From: Candidatus Petromonas tenebris
GTDB lineage: Bacteria; Bacillota; Clostridia; Peptostreptococcales; Caminicellaceae
Reading direction: 5' to 3'
Length of the DNA: 33,302 bases
Assembly: GCA_014236755.1 (NCBI GenBank)
Contig: JACCKY010000038.1
Coordinates: 1 to 33,302, forward strand
The notes beneath the pieces are model-generated. The model was not told the origin of the DNA. It made no database searches and saw nothing but the letters and a program-made list of their open reading frames with translations. Positions 1 through 6,848 of the stretch are shown here, one piece after another. Position 1 is the stretch's first letter. Each line of letters opens with the position of its first letter. The position numbers and the translations under genes are program-made.

Positions 1-107
1 TGTTTTTACCTCTAAATCTTTTTTATATAAAACAGCTCTTCTACGGAGCCAAAAGAGGATTATTGAAGGATATCTATAAGGAACTAGCGAGACGAGTTAA
101 ATTAATT
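1..107 (+). repeat. R1 long-hairpin repeat, copy A (cut by window edge)
   Basis: Right half of the dispersed repeat called R1 here. It carries the loop word CCTCTAAATCTTTT, then AACAGCTCTTCTACGGAGCC, AAAGAGGATTATTGAAGGAT and a GTTAA end. The left arm would lie before base 1. It is over 90 percent identical by eye to the right halves at 1131, 1660, 1910 and 26130. After it, 108-260 is AT-rich sequence in which I recognise no gene. Confidence 0.85.
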
Positions 108-260
108 CATAATATTTCAAAAACGATAAAAATGTATAAAAAACAAGGAGCGACTTTAAGCTTAAATATACTTATTTTCCTCTATATTACTACAAACCCA
201 CAATCTCTTCAATTATTAATCAAAAATTTTTTTCAGTAATTATATACCATTTCTTTTTAT

Positions 261-290
261 GTATTTTTTTTATTTGCCAGGGGAAAACTT
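261..290 (+). promoter_or_regulatory. possible forespore sigma-F/G-type promoter of yyaC
   Basis: GTATT at 261-265 and GGGAAAACTT at 281-290 are 15 bases apart. The second element fits the sigma-F minus-10 consensus GGNRANAMT and the first fits GYWTA except for its last base. The expected start of transcription is near 297, just upstream of the ribosome binding site at 312-317. This would suit a sporulation gene, but the short motif in AT-rich DNA makes it tentative. Confidence 0.4.
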
Positions 291-322
291 TTTATATAAT
301 AAATAGTTAGGCAGGTGGATAT

Positions 323-925
323 ATGACATTATCAGCAACACATAAAAAAAATACTGTTAGCATTGACAATCCAGCAGCTGTTGCTTTTTTTTCTGAAACT
401 TTCTTGTCTTATTTGAAAAATTATTATACAGATAAATATAATGAGGTAGTAGTTCTTTGTATTGGTACAGATAGATCAACAGGAGATTCTTTAGGACCAT
501 TAACTGGATATAAAATAAAAAAACATCTCAAACGATTTAAAAATGTCCACGTTTATGGAACATTGAATGAACCGGTACATGCAAAAAATTTAAAGGAAAC
601 TATAGACATGATTTATGTCTCCCATAACAATCCTTTTATTATTGCAATAGATGCCTGTTTGGGAAAGGTTGATAGGGTTGGATATATTACCGTATCTGAA
701 GGTCCTTTAAAGCCTGGAGCTGGAGTAAAAAAATCCCTCCCCTCTGTAGGAGACATACATATAACTGGTATAGTCAACCTTGGGGGCTTTATGGAATATA
801 TAGTTCTTCAAAACACCAGGCTAAGTCTGGTAATGAACATGGCGGAAACCATTTCCGATTCTATATACTTTGGTTTATGGAAATTTGAAAAGGAAAAAAA
901 GCACACAAAGAGCAGACTAATATAA
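323..925 (+). CDS. yyaC: YyaC family spore protease-like protein
   Basis: A 200-residue protein of the YyaC family, relatives of the germination protease GPR found in spore formers, often near the parAB locus. The body begins with a hydrophobic strand and a GTDRSTGDSLGP motif at about 48-59. A second conserved block, IAIDACLG, lies at about 108-115, followed by KPGAGVKKSLPSVGDI, all typical of the family. The first 35 residues are a poorly conserved extension. The ATG follows AGGCAGGTGG at good spacing. It is transcribed toward oriC, against most neighbours. The family's exact peptidase substrate is not established, so the name rests on family resemblance only. Confidence 0.9.
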   Translation: MTLSATHKKNTVSIDNPAAVAFFSETFLSYLKNYYTDKYNEVVVLCIGTDRSTGDSLGPLTGYKIKKHLKRFKNVHVYGTLNEPVHAKNLKETIDMIYVSHNNPFIIAIDACLGKVDRVGYITVSEGPLKPGAGVKKSLPSVGDIHITGIVNLGGFMEYIVLQNTRLSLVMNMAETISDSIYFGLWKFEKEKKHTKSRLI

Positions 926-940
926 TAACTGCTCTTTTTT
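907..940 (+). terminator. intrinsic terminator of yyaC, overlapping its stop codon
   Basis: AAAGAGCAG (907-915) pairs with CTGCTCTTT (929-937), followed by more T residues. The yyaC stop codon at 923-925 is inside the loop. Confidence 0.8.
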
Positions 941-945
941 TATTG

Positions 946-1130
946 CATAGGAGCTCAAACATTTTTTGAAAAAACTGTAGGTATAAAACAAAGTAAATTC
1001 AAGGGATGCAAGAAATTACAAACTTTTACCAGTTAAATATTAAAAAGGCTAACAGCTAACTGCTGACCGCTCATGGCAAAAAGGTGACAGGCCGTACGAA
1101 CTAACAAAGCGTCGCCAGACGCATTTGTTC
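946..1130 (+). repeat. R2 dispersed repeat, copy 1 (118-bp block, heptads, 36-bp block)
   Basis: Positions 946-1063 are nearly identical to 14637-14755, and 1095-1130 are identical to 14816-14851. Between the two conserved blocks is a variable stretch with 7-base periodicity: GGCTAAC, AGCTAAC, TGCTGAC, CGCTCAT at 1047-1074. The 36-bp block contains a hairpin in which AACAAAGCGTC pairs with GACGC and TTTGTT around GCCA with one bulged A. No coding frame is evident. It ends exactly where the right half of an R1 copy begins. Confidence 0.85.
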
Positions 1131-1220
1131 CCTCTAAATCTTTTCTATTAAAACAGCTCTTCTACGGAGCCAAAAGAGGATTATTGAAGAATATCTATAA
1201 GGAAATAGCGAGCGTGTTAA
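1131..1220 (+). repeat. R1 long-hairpin repeat, copy B (right half only)
   Basis: Starts at the loop word CCTCTAAATC and runs through the right arm to GTTAA. The left arm is absent and replaced by the R2 element. Its right end is 14 bases from the stop codon of the minus-strand UPF0180-like gene. Confidence 0.85.
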
Positions 1221-1234
1221 GTTAATGACCATTA

Positions 1235-1501
1235 TTAGAATAAAGAAGTATGTCTTCTACTCTCTATCATATTTGATATTTCATGAGCTGACTTATTTTT
1301 TGCGTCTACCAAAAAGGCTCCACTATTCATATCAATCACATTATCAAATACACTTAAATAACCGAGAGAGCTATAATCACTATCATAAAGTATCGCATCA
1401 ACATATCCTTCATATCCGCCATCAACTATCACATATCCCATTGATTCTAAATTCTCTATTAACTCCTGTGAGACATTACTTACTGCAATAGTCTTTTTCA
1501 T
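1235..1501 (-). CDS. UPF0180 (YkuS)-like small protein
   Basis: An 88-residue soluble protein starting MKKTIAVSNVSQELIENLES. The layout is a short N-terminal strand (IAVSN), a helix ending in a GYVIV strand, an acidic DAILYD segment, and a C-terminal SGAFLVDAKNKSAHEI stretch. This resembles the UPF0180/YkuS family, which has no assigned function. A longer frame opens at a GTG three codons upstream, but that GTG is inside the ribosome binding site, so the ATG at 1501 is preferred. The gene is boxed between R1 copies B and C, and its ribosome binding site is part of a strong hairpin. The family match is by pattern only. Confidence 0.75.
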   Translation of the reverse strand: MKKTIAVSNVSQELIENLESMGYVIVDGGYEGYVDAILYDSDYSSLGYLSVFDNVIDMNSGAFLVDAKNKSAHEISNMIESRRHTSLF

Positions 1502-1544
1502 AAAAAACACCTCCTGATATTATTGTGCCTAGGAGGTATTTTTT
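1502..1544 (-). promoter_or_regulatory. hairpin that sequesters the ribosome binding site
   Basis: AAAAAACACCTCCT (1502-1515) and AGGAGGTATTTTTT (1531-1544) are complementary over 14 positions with one G-U-type mismatch and a 15-base loop. On the minus-strand transcript the Shine-Dalgarno AGGAGGTG sits in the 3' arm, directly before the ATG at 1501. The structure also has terminator form (stem followed by T6) on either strand. Confidence 0.6.
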
Positions 1545-1569
1545 ATATACCACGTTTTTTTGTGATAAT

Positions 1570-1746
1570 TTAACTTCTTGTAGCAGTTAATCTAATAACA
1601 TAGCTCTAAATATCCCTCAATGTTTCCTTTGAAACGACTTTGAAGAGCTGTTTTTACTTCTAAATCTTTTCTATTAAAACAGCTCTTCTACGGAGCCAAA
1701 AGAGGATTTTTGAAGAATATCTATAAGGAACTAGTGAGGCGAGTTA
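1570..1746 (+). repeat. R1 long-hairpin repeat, copy C (full length)
   Basis: About 177 bp with both arms. The left arm runs from TTAACTTCTTG through TTTGAAGAGCTGTTTTT, the loop is CTTCTAAATCTTTTCTATT, and the right arm runs from AAAACAGCTCTTC to GAGTTA. The arms are imperfect inverted repeats of each other: TTAAC with GTTA(A), ATATCCCTCAA with TTGAAGAATAT, GAAGAGCTGTTTT with AAAACAGCTCTTC. Confidence 0.85.
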
Positions 1747-1762
1747 TCTTATATATACCCTA

Positions 1763-1778
1763 TGTTTCACGTGAAACA
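1763..1778. promoter_or_regulatory. parS: parS site (ParB/Spo0J binding)
   Basis: TGTTTCACGTGAAACA is a perfect 16-bp palindrome and matches the Firmicute parS consensus at every position. It lies in the spacer between R1 copies C and D, about 2.7 kb from the end of parB. ParB loads here as a CTP clamp and recruits SMC. Confidence 0.95.
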
Positions 1779-1831
1779 TTTTTATTTATTTATAAATTGA
1801 AATCCTATATAAAATATAGATAGTTTAATGC

Positions 1832-2007
1832 TTAATTTTGTGCTAAGTACTCTAATAGTATAGCTCTAAAAATCCCTCAATTTTTCCTCTGAAACGACTT
1901 TGAAGAGCTGTTTTTACTTCTAAATCTTTTCTATTAAAACAGCTCTTCTGCGGAACCAAAAGAGGATTTTTGAAGAATATCTATAAGGAACTAGCGAGGC
2001 GAGTTAA
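1832..2007 (+). repeat. R1 long-hairpin repeat, copy D (full length)
   Basis: About 176 bp from TTAATTTTGTGC to GAGTTAA, in direct orientation with copy C and very similar to it, including the shared variant AGAGGATTTTTGAAGAAT. Copies C and D look like a recent tandem duplication or two insertions of the same subfamily. The right end is 48 bases from the stop codon of the next minus-strand gene. Confidence 0.85.
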
Positions 2008-2055
2008 ATTAAATTTTAAAGCTGGATATCTATAGTGAAGTTCCAAAATACCCAT

Positions 2056-3198
2056 CTATATTTCTTCACAAATCTTTTTTATAGCCTCTATAGATTGATC
2101 AATATCTTCCTTAGTATTAAAATAACCAATACTAAATCTCACAGTTCCCTGTTCAAAGGTTCCTATAGTCTTATGAGCCAAAGGAGCACAATGAAGTCCT
2201 GATCTAACAGCTATATCAAAAGCCTTATCTAGAATAAAACTTAACTCAGATGAGTCCAAATCACCAATATTTATTGAAATAACTGAAGCCTGTTTTTTAG
2301 CATCCTGTGGTCCATAAATGTTAACCATATCTATTTTTTTTAGCTCATTTAACATATAATCAGTCAAGTATTCTTCATGCTTCCTAATATTTTCTATTCC
2401 TTTTTCTATTATAAACTTTATCCCTGCGCCTAATCCTACAATACCTGGAGTATTTGGAGTACCGCTTTCATATCTATCCGGAACTATCTCCGGTTGATAA
2501 AGGGATTCTGATTTGCTTCCCGTTCCACCTTCCTTCATCTGTCTCATATCTATACCTTCTCTAATGTATAATCCTCCAGTACCTTGAGGCCCCATTAATC
2601 CCTTATGACCTGGAAAAGCCAGCATATCTATATTCATCTTCTTCACATCTATGTCATAAACTCCTGCTGTTTGCGCCGCATCAACTAATAATATCAGATT
2701 ATTTTCCTTGGCTAGCTTACCTATTTCATCGATAGGCATCACTGTGCCTGTGACATTTGAAGCATGAGTAATAGCAATCATTTTTGTATTTTCCTTTATA
2801 GCCTTTACGATGTCCTTAACATCTATAAACCCTTGCTTATCACACTGAACCACCGTATTTTCAACACCTATTTCTTCTAGTGTTTTTATAGGTCTTATAA
2901 CTGAATTATGTTCCATACTGGATGTTATTACATGGTCACCATTTTTAAGGATTCCCTTTATAGCAAGGTTGAGAGAATCAGTTGCATTACTCGTAAAAAT
3001 GATCTGCATAGGATTATCTATATTAAATAGCTGACAAATCAATTCCCTTGTCTCGTATATGGCTCTCCCTGCTTCAAGTGCCAATTTATGTCCTGATCTC
3101 CCTGGATTTGCACCAAATTCTCTAAAGCATTTATCGACAGCTTTGTACACTGCTTCAGGTTTTGGAAAAGATGTAGCTGCATTATCTAAATAAATCAC
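2056..3198 (-). CDS. cysteine desulfurase family aminotransferase (class V, PLP)
   Basis: A 380-residue class V PLP enzyme of the cysteine desulfurase/selenocysteine lyase type. Counting from the chosen start, LDNAATSFPKP is at 4-14, the cofactor-stacking His of SMEHNS at 97, the VDAAQT aspartate at 173, the PLP-binding lysine of FPGHKG at 199, and the persulfide cysteine of RSGLHCAPLAH at 337. The start taken is GTG at 3198, preceded by AAGGAGTGATA. An ATG 36 bases upstream has no ribosome binding site and would add a non-conserved N-terminus. Sulfur donation to Fe-S clusters, thiolated tRNA or another acceptor is likely, but no scaffold gene is nearby to say which. Confidence 0.88.
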   Translation of the reverse strand: MIYLDNAATSFPKPEAVYKAVDKCFREFGANPGRSGHKLALEAGRAIYETRELICQLFNIDNPMQIIFTSNATDSLNLAIKGILKNGDHVITSSMEHNSVIRPIKTLEEIGVENTVVQCDKQGFIDVKDIVKAIKENTKMIAITHASNVTGTVMPIDEIGKLAKENNLILLVDAAQTAGVYDIDVKKMNIDMLAFPGHKGLMGPQGTGGLYIREGIDMRQMKEGGTGSKSESLYQPEIVPDRYESGTPNTPGIVGLGAGIKFIIEKGIENIRKHEEYLTDYMLNELKKIDMVNIYGPQDAKKQASVISINIGDLDSSELSFILDKAFDIAVRSGLHCAPLAHKTIGTFEQGTVRFSIGYFNTKEDIDQSIEAIKKICEEI

Positions 3199-3295
3199 AT
3201 TATCACTCCTTTTGTTTTTATATATTATATTCATAAATTAACTTAATCTATAATATTTAAATAAAAAAGTATAAAAGAAGGTGGGAGTATTATAA

Positions 3296-4207
3296 TCAGG
3301 TGAGATGAATTTTTCCCTCAATGCTCAAAACAGCTTTTCCTCCAACTTTTATCTCCAGTTCATTATTATTTTTGATTACATTAACGTATATTTGACTGGG
3401 TCTATTCATAAAATATCCTTGTTTGAATAAAATATCAACACTTTTCTCACATTTAATTATTCCATTTTCTATTAAGTATGCCCCTAGGGCACCGTTTGAT
3501 GTTCCAGTTGCAGCCTCTTCATTTATCCCGCAGGCTGGAGCAAAGTTTCTACAAACGACTACATTATTATCTACACTTTCAATCGCAAAAGCATGGACTC
3601 CAGTAACTTTTTTCTCTCTGGTAAATAAGGCTAACTTTGAAAAATCAGGTTTTATTTTTTTAAGAGTCTCTATATCTTTAACAGGAAGCATTATATCAGG
3701 AAGTCCGGTTGAATATATCATGGGTAAAACATGAAAGTCCTTAAGTCCTATGTCACTTTTGCCAATTCCCATTATTGAAGCAATTTCATCTAACTGAGTG
3801 AAAGTATGAATATGTTTAGGTTTTGCTTGAGTCATCATTACTCTAGAAATCTTATTGTTTTTAAAAATAATTTCAACTGGCAAAATTCCTGCCAAAGTTT
3901 TCTGCCTTACAACGATCTTTTCTTTTTGTGAGTCTATCATCCCCAACTTTGCCATCAAAAAAAAAGTTGCTATCGTAGCATGTCCACAGAGAGCTACTTC
4001 CTCTGTTGGAGTAAAAAATCTTATCTGATAATCATATTCTGGATCATTCGATCGAAAAACAAAAGCTGTTTCAGATAAAGCCATCTCATTTGCAATTTTT
4101 TTCATATGAAGATCACTTAAATTGCTACCATCTAAAACTACTCCTGCCGGATTTCCTCCAAAAATGGTATCGGTAAAAGCATCTACCTGATAAATCTTTT
4201 TTTTCAC
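3296..4207 (-). CDS. PhzF family isomerase/epimerase
   Basis: A 303-residue protein with the two-lobed diaminopimelate-epimerase-like fold of the PhzF family. The N-terminus YQVDAFTDTIFGGNPAGVV, the catalytic glutamate of ALSETAFV at 46, and the ALCGHATIA motif at 72-80 are present. The second lobe has FAPACGINEEAATGTSNGALG near 225-245. The start is GTG at 4207 after GGGGTGG. No phenazine or other secondary-metabolite genes surround it, so the substrate is unknown and the general label is safer than a PhzF function. It is about 95 bp upstream of the desulfurase gene and may be cotranscribed with it. Confidence 0.9.
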   Translation of the reverse strand: MKKKIYQVDAFTDTIFGGNPAGVVLDGSNLSDLHMKKIANEMALSETAFVFRSNDPEYDYQIRFFTPTEEVALCGHATIATFFLMAKLGMIDSQKEKIVVRQKTLAGILPVEIIFKNNKISRVMMTQAKPKHIHTFTQLDEIASIMGIGKSDIGLKDFHVLPMIYSTGLPDIMLPVKDIETLKKIKPDFSKLALFTREKKVTGVHAFAIESVDNNVVVCRNFAPACGINEEAATGTSNGALGAYLIENGIIKCEKSVDILFKQGYFMNRPSQIYVNVIKNNNELEIKVGGKAVLSIEGKIHLT

Positions 4208-4230
4208 TAAACCACCCCTTTAGAATAATA

Positions 4231-4250
4231 AAAGCGTCTGGCGACGCTTT
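4231..4250 (-). terminator. perfect hairpin between parB and phzF-like gene
   Basis: AAAGCGTC and GACGCTTT pair perfectly around TGGC. On the minus strand it is followed by TTATTATT and would serve as a weak terminator after parB. The core is the same palindrome found in the 36-bp block of R2 at 1105-1122 and 14828-14843, in opposite orientation. Confidence 0.5.
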
Positions 4251-4258
4251 CTTAGTTT

Positions 4259-4423
4259 TTGGCTCTTAATTAGTCCTTAGTTCTTAGTGCTTAGGAAATT
4301 CGTGGCATTATTTCGGGTTATAATTGTTGGCTTCTCGTAATTACCTACTCGCTACTCGGTTAAGGTTAGACTTTTCGGCATTTCTTAATTAGCCCATAGT
4401 TCTTGGTTCTTAGCAGTTAACTG
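4259..4423 (-). repeat. R2-related heptad repeat tract
   Basis: Degenerate 7-base words are in register: TTAGTCC, TTAGTTC, TTAGTGC, TTAGGAA at 4270-4297, and TTAGCCC, ATAGTTC, TTGGTTC, TTAGCAG, TTAACTG at 4389-4423. The reverse complement of TTAGTTC is GAACTAA, the unit seen at 14774-14825. About 90 bp of non-periodic sequence separates the two runs. No gene is seen from 4208 to 4503. Confidence 0.7.
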
Positions 4424-4487
4424 TCTCTCGGTATCTGTAACCTGTGACCTACTTCTATATACTGTTACTTTCAACTTCATTCTGTAT

Positions 4488-4503
4488 TGTTTCACGTAAA
4501 ACA
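4488..4503. promoter_or_regulatory. degenerate parS-like site abutting parB
   Basis: TGTTTCACGTAAAACA differs from perfect parS at one base (A for G at position 11). It ends immediately before the parB stop codon at 4504-4506. A match this close by chance is unlikely, but binding may be weakened because the central CACGTG is broken to CACGTA. Confidence 0.6.
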
Positions 4504-5400
4504 TCATTGAGTTCTCAATAGAGAAACAATCCTATCTAAATCTTCATCTGTATAATACTCTATCTCAATCTTTCCTTTTTTCTTACCCCTAACGATATTA
4601 ACCTTTGTTCCCAGAGTCTCTTTTAGAGTTTCCTCTAAAAAAATCAAGTTGCTATCCTTTTTAGGCTCCTTGAGTTTTTCTTTCTTCTCCTTACTTTTCA
4701 GCAAACTTGATACCAACTTTTCAGTTTCCCTTACAGTCAAGTTTTCATCAATGATTTTTAAAGCAACTTCCTTTTGCTTTTTAGGGTCTAATAGTCTAAG
4801 TAGCGCCTTTCCGTGTCCCCCGGATATTGTACCCTCTATTATCAAGTCCTTTACTTGATCATTAAGATTTAAAAGTCTTATAGTATTTGCTATGTAGGGT
4901 CTACTTTTGCCAACTAATTTTGCTATTTTATCCTGGGTCATGTTAAATTCATCAATCAGTTTTTTATATGCTAGGGCCTCCTCGATATCATTTAAGTCTT
5001 CCCTCTGAAGATTCTCAATAAGGGATAACTCTATCAGCTTTTCTTCATCAATCTCTTTTATGATACAGGGAATTTCTCTTAAGTTAGCATTTTTTGCTGC
5101 ACGCCATCTTCGCTCTCCTGCCACTATTTCATATCCTTTATCAAGTTTTCTTACTATAATAGGCTGAACTATTCCATGGTCCATTATGGATTCTTCTAAT
5201 GTCTTAATCTTCTCTTTATCGAAGTATTTCCTAGGTTGATTTTTATTTGGTTTTATCTCATCTATATTAATTATATTAACTAATCTATTCTTGTCTCTTT
5301 CACTGATATTATCCTTTTTAAAAGTTTCTTCGTAGTTTTGAGGTATAAGAGCTCCAAGTCCTTTTCCTAATCCCCTTTTATTCTTAGTATTTTTAGCCAA
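4504..5400 (-). CDS. parB: chromosome partitioning protein ParB (Spo0J)
   Basis: A 298-residue ParB CTPase clamp that binds parS and loads condensin at the origin. The N-terminal basic stretch RGLGKGLGALIP (9-20) is the ParA-stimulating motif. The CTP-binding region has GIVQP at 76-80, GERRWR at 95-100 and ENLQRED. A helix-turn-helix follows around 135-155 (DKIAKLVGKSRPYIANTI), then a dimerisation domain at the C-terminus. It starts at TTG at 5400 directly after the parA stop codon with no gap, using GAGGAGG inside the end of parA, so the two are translationally coupled. A near-parS site touches its 3' end. Confidence 0.96.
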   Translation of the reverse strand: MAKNTKNKRGLGKGLGALIPQNYEETFKKDNISERDKNRLVNIINIDEIKPNKNQPRKYFDKEKIKTLEESIMDHGIVQPIIVRKLDKGYEIVAGERRWRAAKNANLREIPCIIKEIDEEKLIELSLIENLQREDLNDIEEALAYKKLIDEFNMTQDKIAKLVGKSRPYIANTIRLLNLNDQVKDLIIEGTISGGHGKALLRLLDPKKQKEVALKIIDENLTVRETEKLVSSLLKSKEKKEKLKEPKKDSNLIFLEETLKETLGTKVNIVRGKKKGKIEIEYYTDEDLDRIVSLLRTQ

Positions 5401-6174
5401 TTATATCACTTCCTCCTCTAGTTCCAAAAATTCCTCTGCCAATTCACTATAGGCTTCTGCACCCTTAGACTTAGGATCATACTCTATTATAGGAAGTCCA
5501 TAGCTCGGCGCCTCAGCAAGCCTAACATTTCTTGGTATAATAGTTGTATATACCTTTCCTCTAAAGTATTTTTTTACTTCGTCCACAACCTGTATAGAAA
5601 GATTAGTTCTTCCATCGAACATACTTAAAACAACACCCTGTATTTCTAAATCAGGGTTGAGGCTTTGTTTCACAAGTTGAATTGTATTCATCAGCTGACT
5701 TACGCCCTCTAGGGCATAATATTCACATTGTATAGGAATTATTACACTATCTACTGCCGTTAAAGAGTTTATAGTTAATAAACCTAGTGAAGGAGGACAG
5801 TCCACAAATATGTAATCATATTCGTCTTTAATTGATTTTATTATGTTTCTAAGTCTAAATTCTCTGCTGTCCATCCTTGTCAGCTCTATTTCTGCTCCTG
5901 CCAGCTGCACATTAGAAGGTATGATATCAATATTTTTAAAGTCTGTTTTTACTATACATTTTTTAATATCTTCGTCTACCAGGAGGGCATCATATATGTT
6001 ATATTCAGTACTGTCTTTATCAATACCGAATCCGCTGGTAGTATTACCCTGAGGATCAATGTCGATAATCAGTACTTTTTTTCCCTTCATAGCTATACAA
6101 GTACTTAAATTAACATTGGTGGTTGTCTTCCCTACTCCACCCTTTTGATTAAATAAGGCAATAGCTTTTCCCAC
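5401..6174 (-). CDS. parA: chromosome partitioning ATPase ParA (Soj)
   Basis: A 257-residue deviant Walker ATPase that cooperates with ParB in origin segregation and, in Bacillus, modulates DnaA. KGGVGKTT is at 11-18, followed by DIDPQGN and the FVDCPPSLG segment. The open frame extends to a GTG at 6183, but that GTG lies inside the ribosome binding site AGGGAGTG. The GTG at 6174, 8 bases after GGGAG, gives the normal MGKAIALFNQKGG terminus and is chosen. First gene of the parA-parB operon. It is divergent from the UPF0016 gene across 278 bp of AT-rich DNA in which I could not fix a promoter. Confidence 0.96.
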   Translation of the reverse strand: MGKAIALFNQKGGVGKTTTNVNLSTCIAMKGKKVLIIDIDPQGNTTSGFGIDKDSTEYNIYDALLVDEDIKKCIVKTDFKNIDIIPSNVQLAGAEIELTRMDSREFRLRNIIKSIKDEYDYIFVDCPPSLGLLTINSLTAVDSVIIPIQCEYYALEGVSQLMNTIQLVKQSLNPDLEIQGVVLSMFDGRTNLSIQVVDEVKKYFRGKVYTTIIPRNVRLAEAPSYGLPIIEYDPKSKGAEAYSELAEEFLELEEEVI

Positions 6175-6452
6175 TAGTATCACTCCCTTTAATATCTAAA
6201 TATATATTTTCGTTCTAATCTAAGTGATTCCTGCTTTAATTTATTGGAAATTTTTAAATAGACACTAATATTTTGCTTTTGCATAATATTAGTTACATAT
6301 TTTACATTTTAATTAATAAAAATATATATGATAATTTTTTATTGCTTCATTAAATCATATATATTACACTAGATATATACTTTGTAATTTCCAAAACTTT
6401 TTATAGATTTAATTTTTTCAAAAGATATATCTATAAACCAGGAGGTCTTTTA

Positions 6453-6722
6453 ATGTGGAAAATAATCTTAACTTCCTTTTGGATGGTATTTATAGCTGAA
6501 TTAGGAGATAAAACACAACTTCAAACCATGCTTCTTGCTACCCAAACCGATTCCAAATGGGGAGTTTTTTTAGGGGCATCAACTGCACTTGTTCTAAGTG
6601 CCTTAATAGGTGTAATTGCAAGTACATATATAACAAAATACGTACCTCAACAATATCTCCAAATAGCTGCAGGTGGAGCCTTTATAATTATAGGAATATT
6701 AACTTTATTGGGAAAGATATAA
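6453..6722 (+). CDS. UPF0016/GDT1 (TMEM165) family membrane protein, single-repeat form
   Basis: An 89-residue integral membrane protein. It carries the family signature ELGDKTQ at 16-22 inside the first hydrophobic region, then membrane segments at about 36-58 and 67-87. Family members are implicated in Mn2+ or Ca2+ export and usually carry two copies of this ELGDKT-containing unit in about 190 residues. This protein has one, so it would have to assemble as a dimer or with a partner encoded elsewhere. The ATG is preceded by CAGGAGG. It is transcribed toward oriC, opposite to both neighbours. Confidence 0.85.
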   Translation: MWKIILTSFWMVFIAELGDKTQLQTMLLATQTDSKWGVFLGASTALVLSALIGVIASTYITKYVPQQYLQIAAGGAFIIIGILTLLGKI

Positions 6723-6818
6723 TAGAACGTATCAATTGTTTACTTTTATTATATAATAATATAAAATTCTTTTTATAGTTTTTATTATTTCTTTACAATA
6801 TAATTTTATTTTTAAAAA

Positions 6819-6848
6819 TAAAAAAAGCCGCAGATTTGATCTGCAACT
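6819..6848 (-). terminator. intrinsic terminator of the noc-like gene
   Basis: On the minus strand AGTTGCAGAT pairs with ATCTGCGGCT (two G-U pairs) around CAA, followed by TTTTTTT. The stem begins at the base next to the stop codon at 6849. Confidence 0.9.

Noticed and set aside
946-1130. CRISPR or tandem spacer array in the R2 repeats
   Set aside because: The units are 7 bases, degenerate and contiguous. There are no constant repeats with unique spacers and no cas genes.
1225-1491. Plus-strand open frame of 88 codons (His/Tyr-rich)
   Set aside because: It is the mirror of the UPF0180-like gene on the minus strand. It has an implausible composition and no ribosome binding site.
1-2055. Insertion sequence with transposase
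   Set aside because: No frame in or near any R1 or R2 copy resembles a transposase. Any mobility would need enzymes supplied from elsewhere.
6183-6183. GTG at 6183 as the parA start
   Set aside because: This GTG overlaps the Shine-Dalgarno AGGGAGTG. The GTG nine bases later gives the conserved N-terminus and proper spacing.
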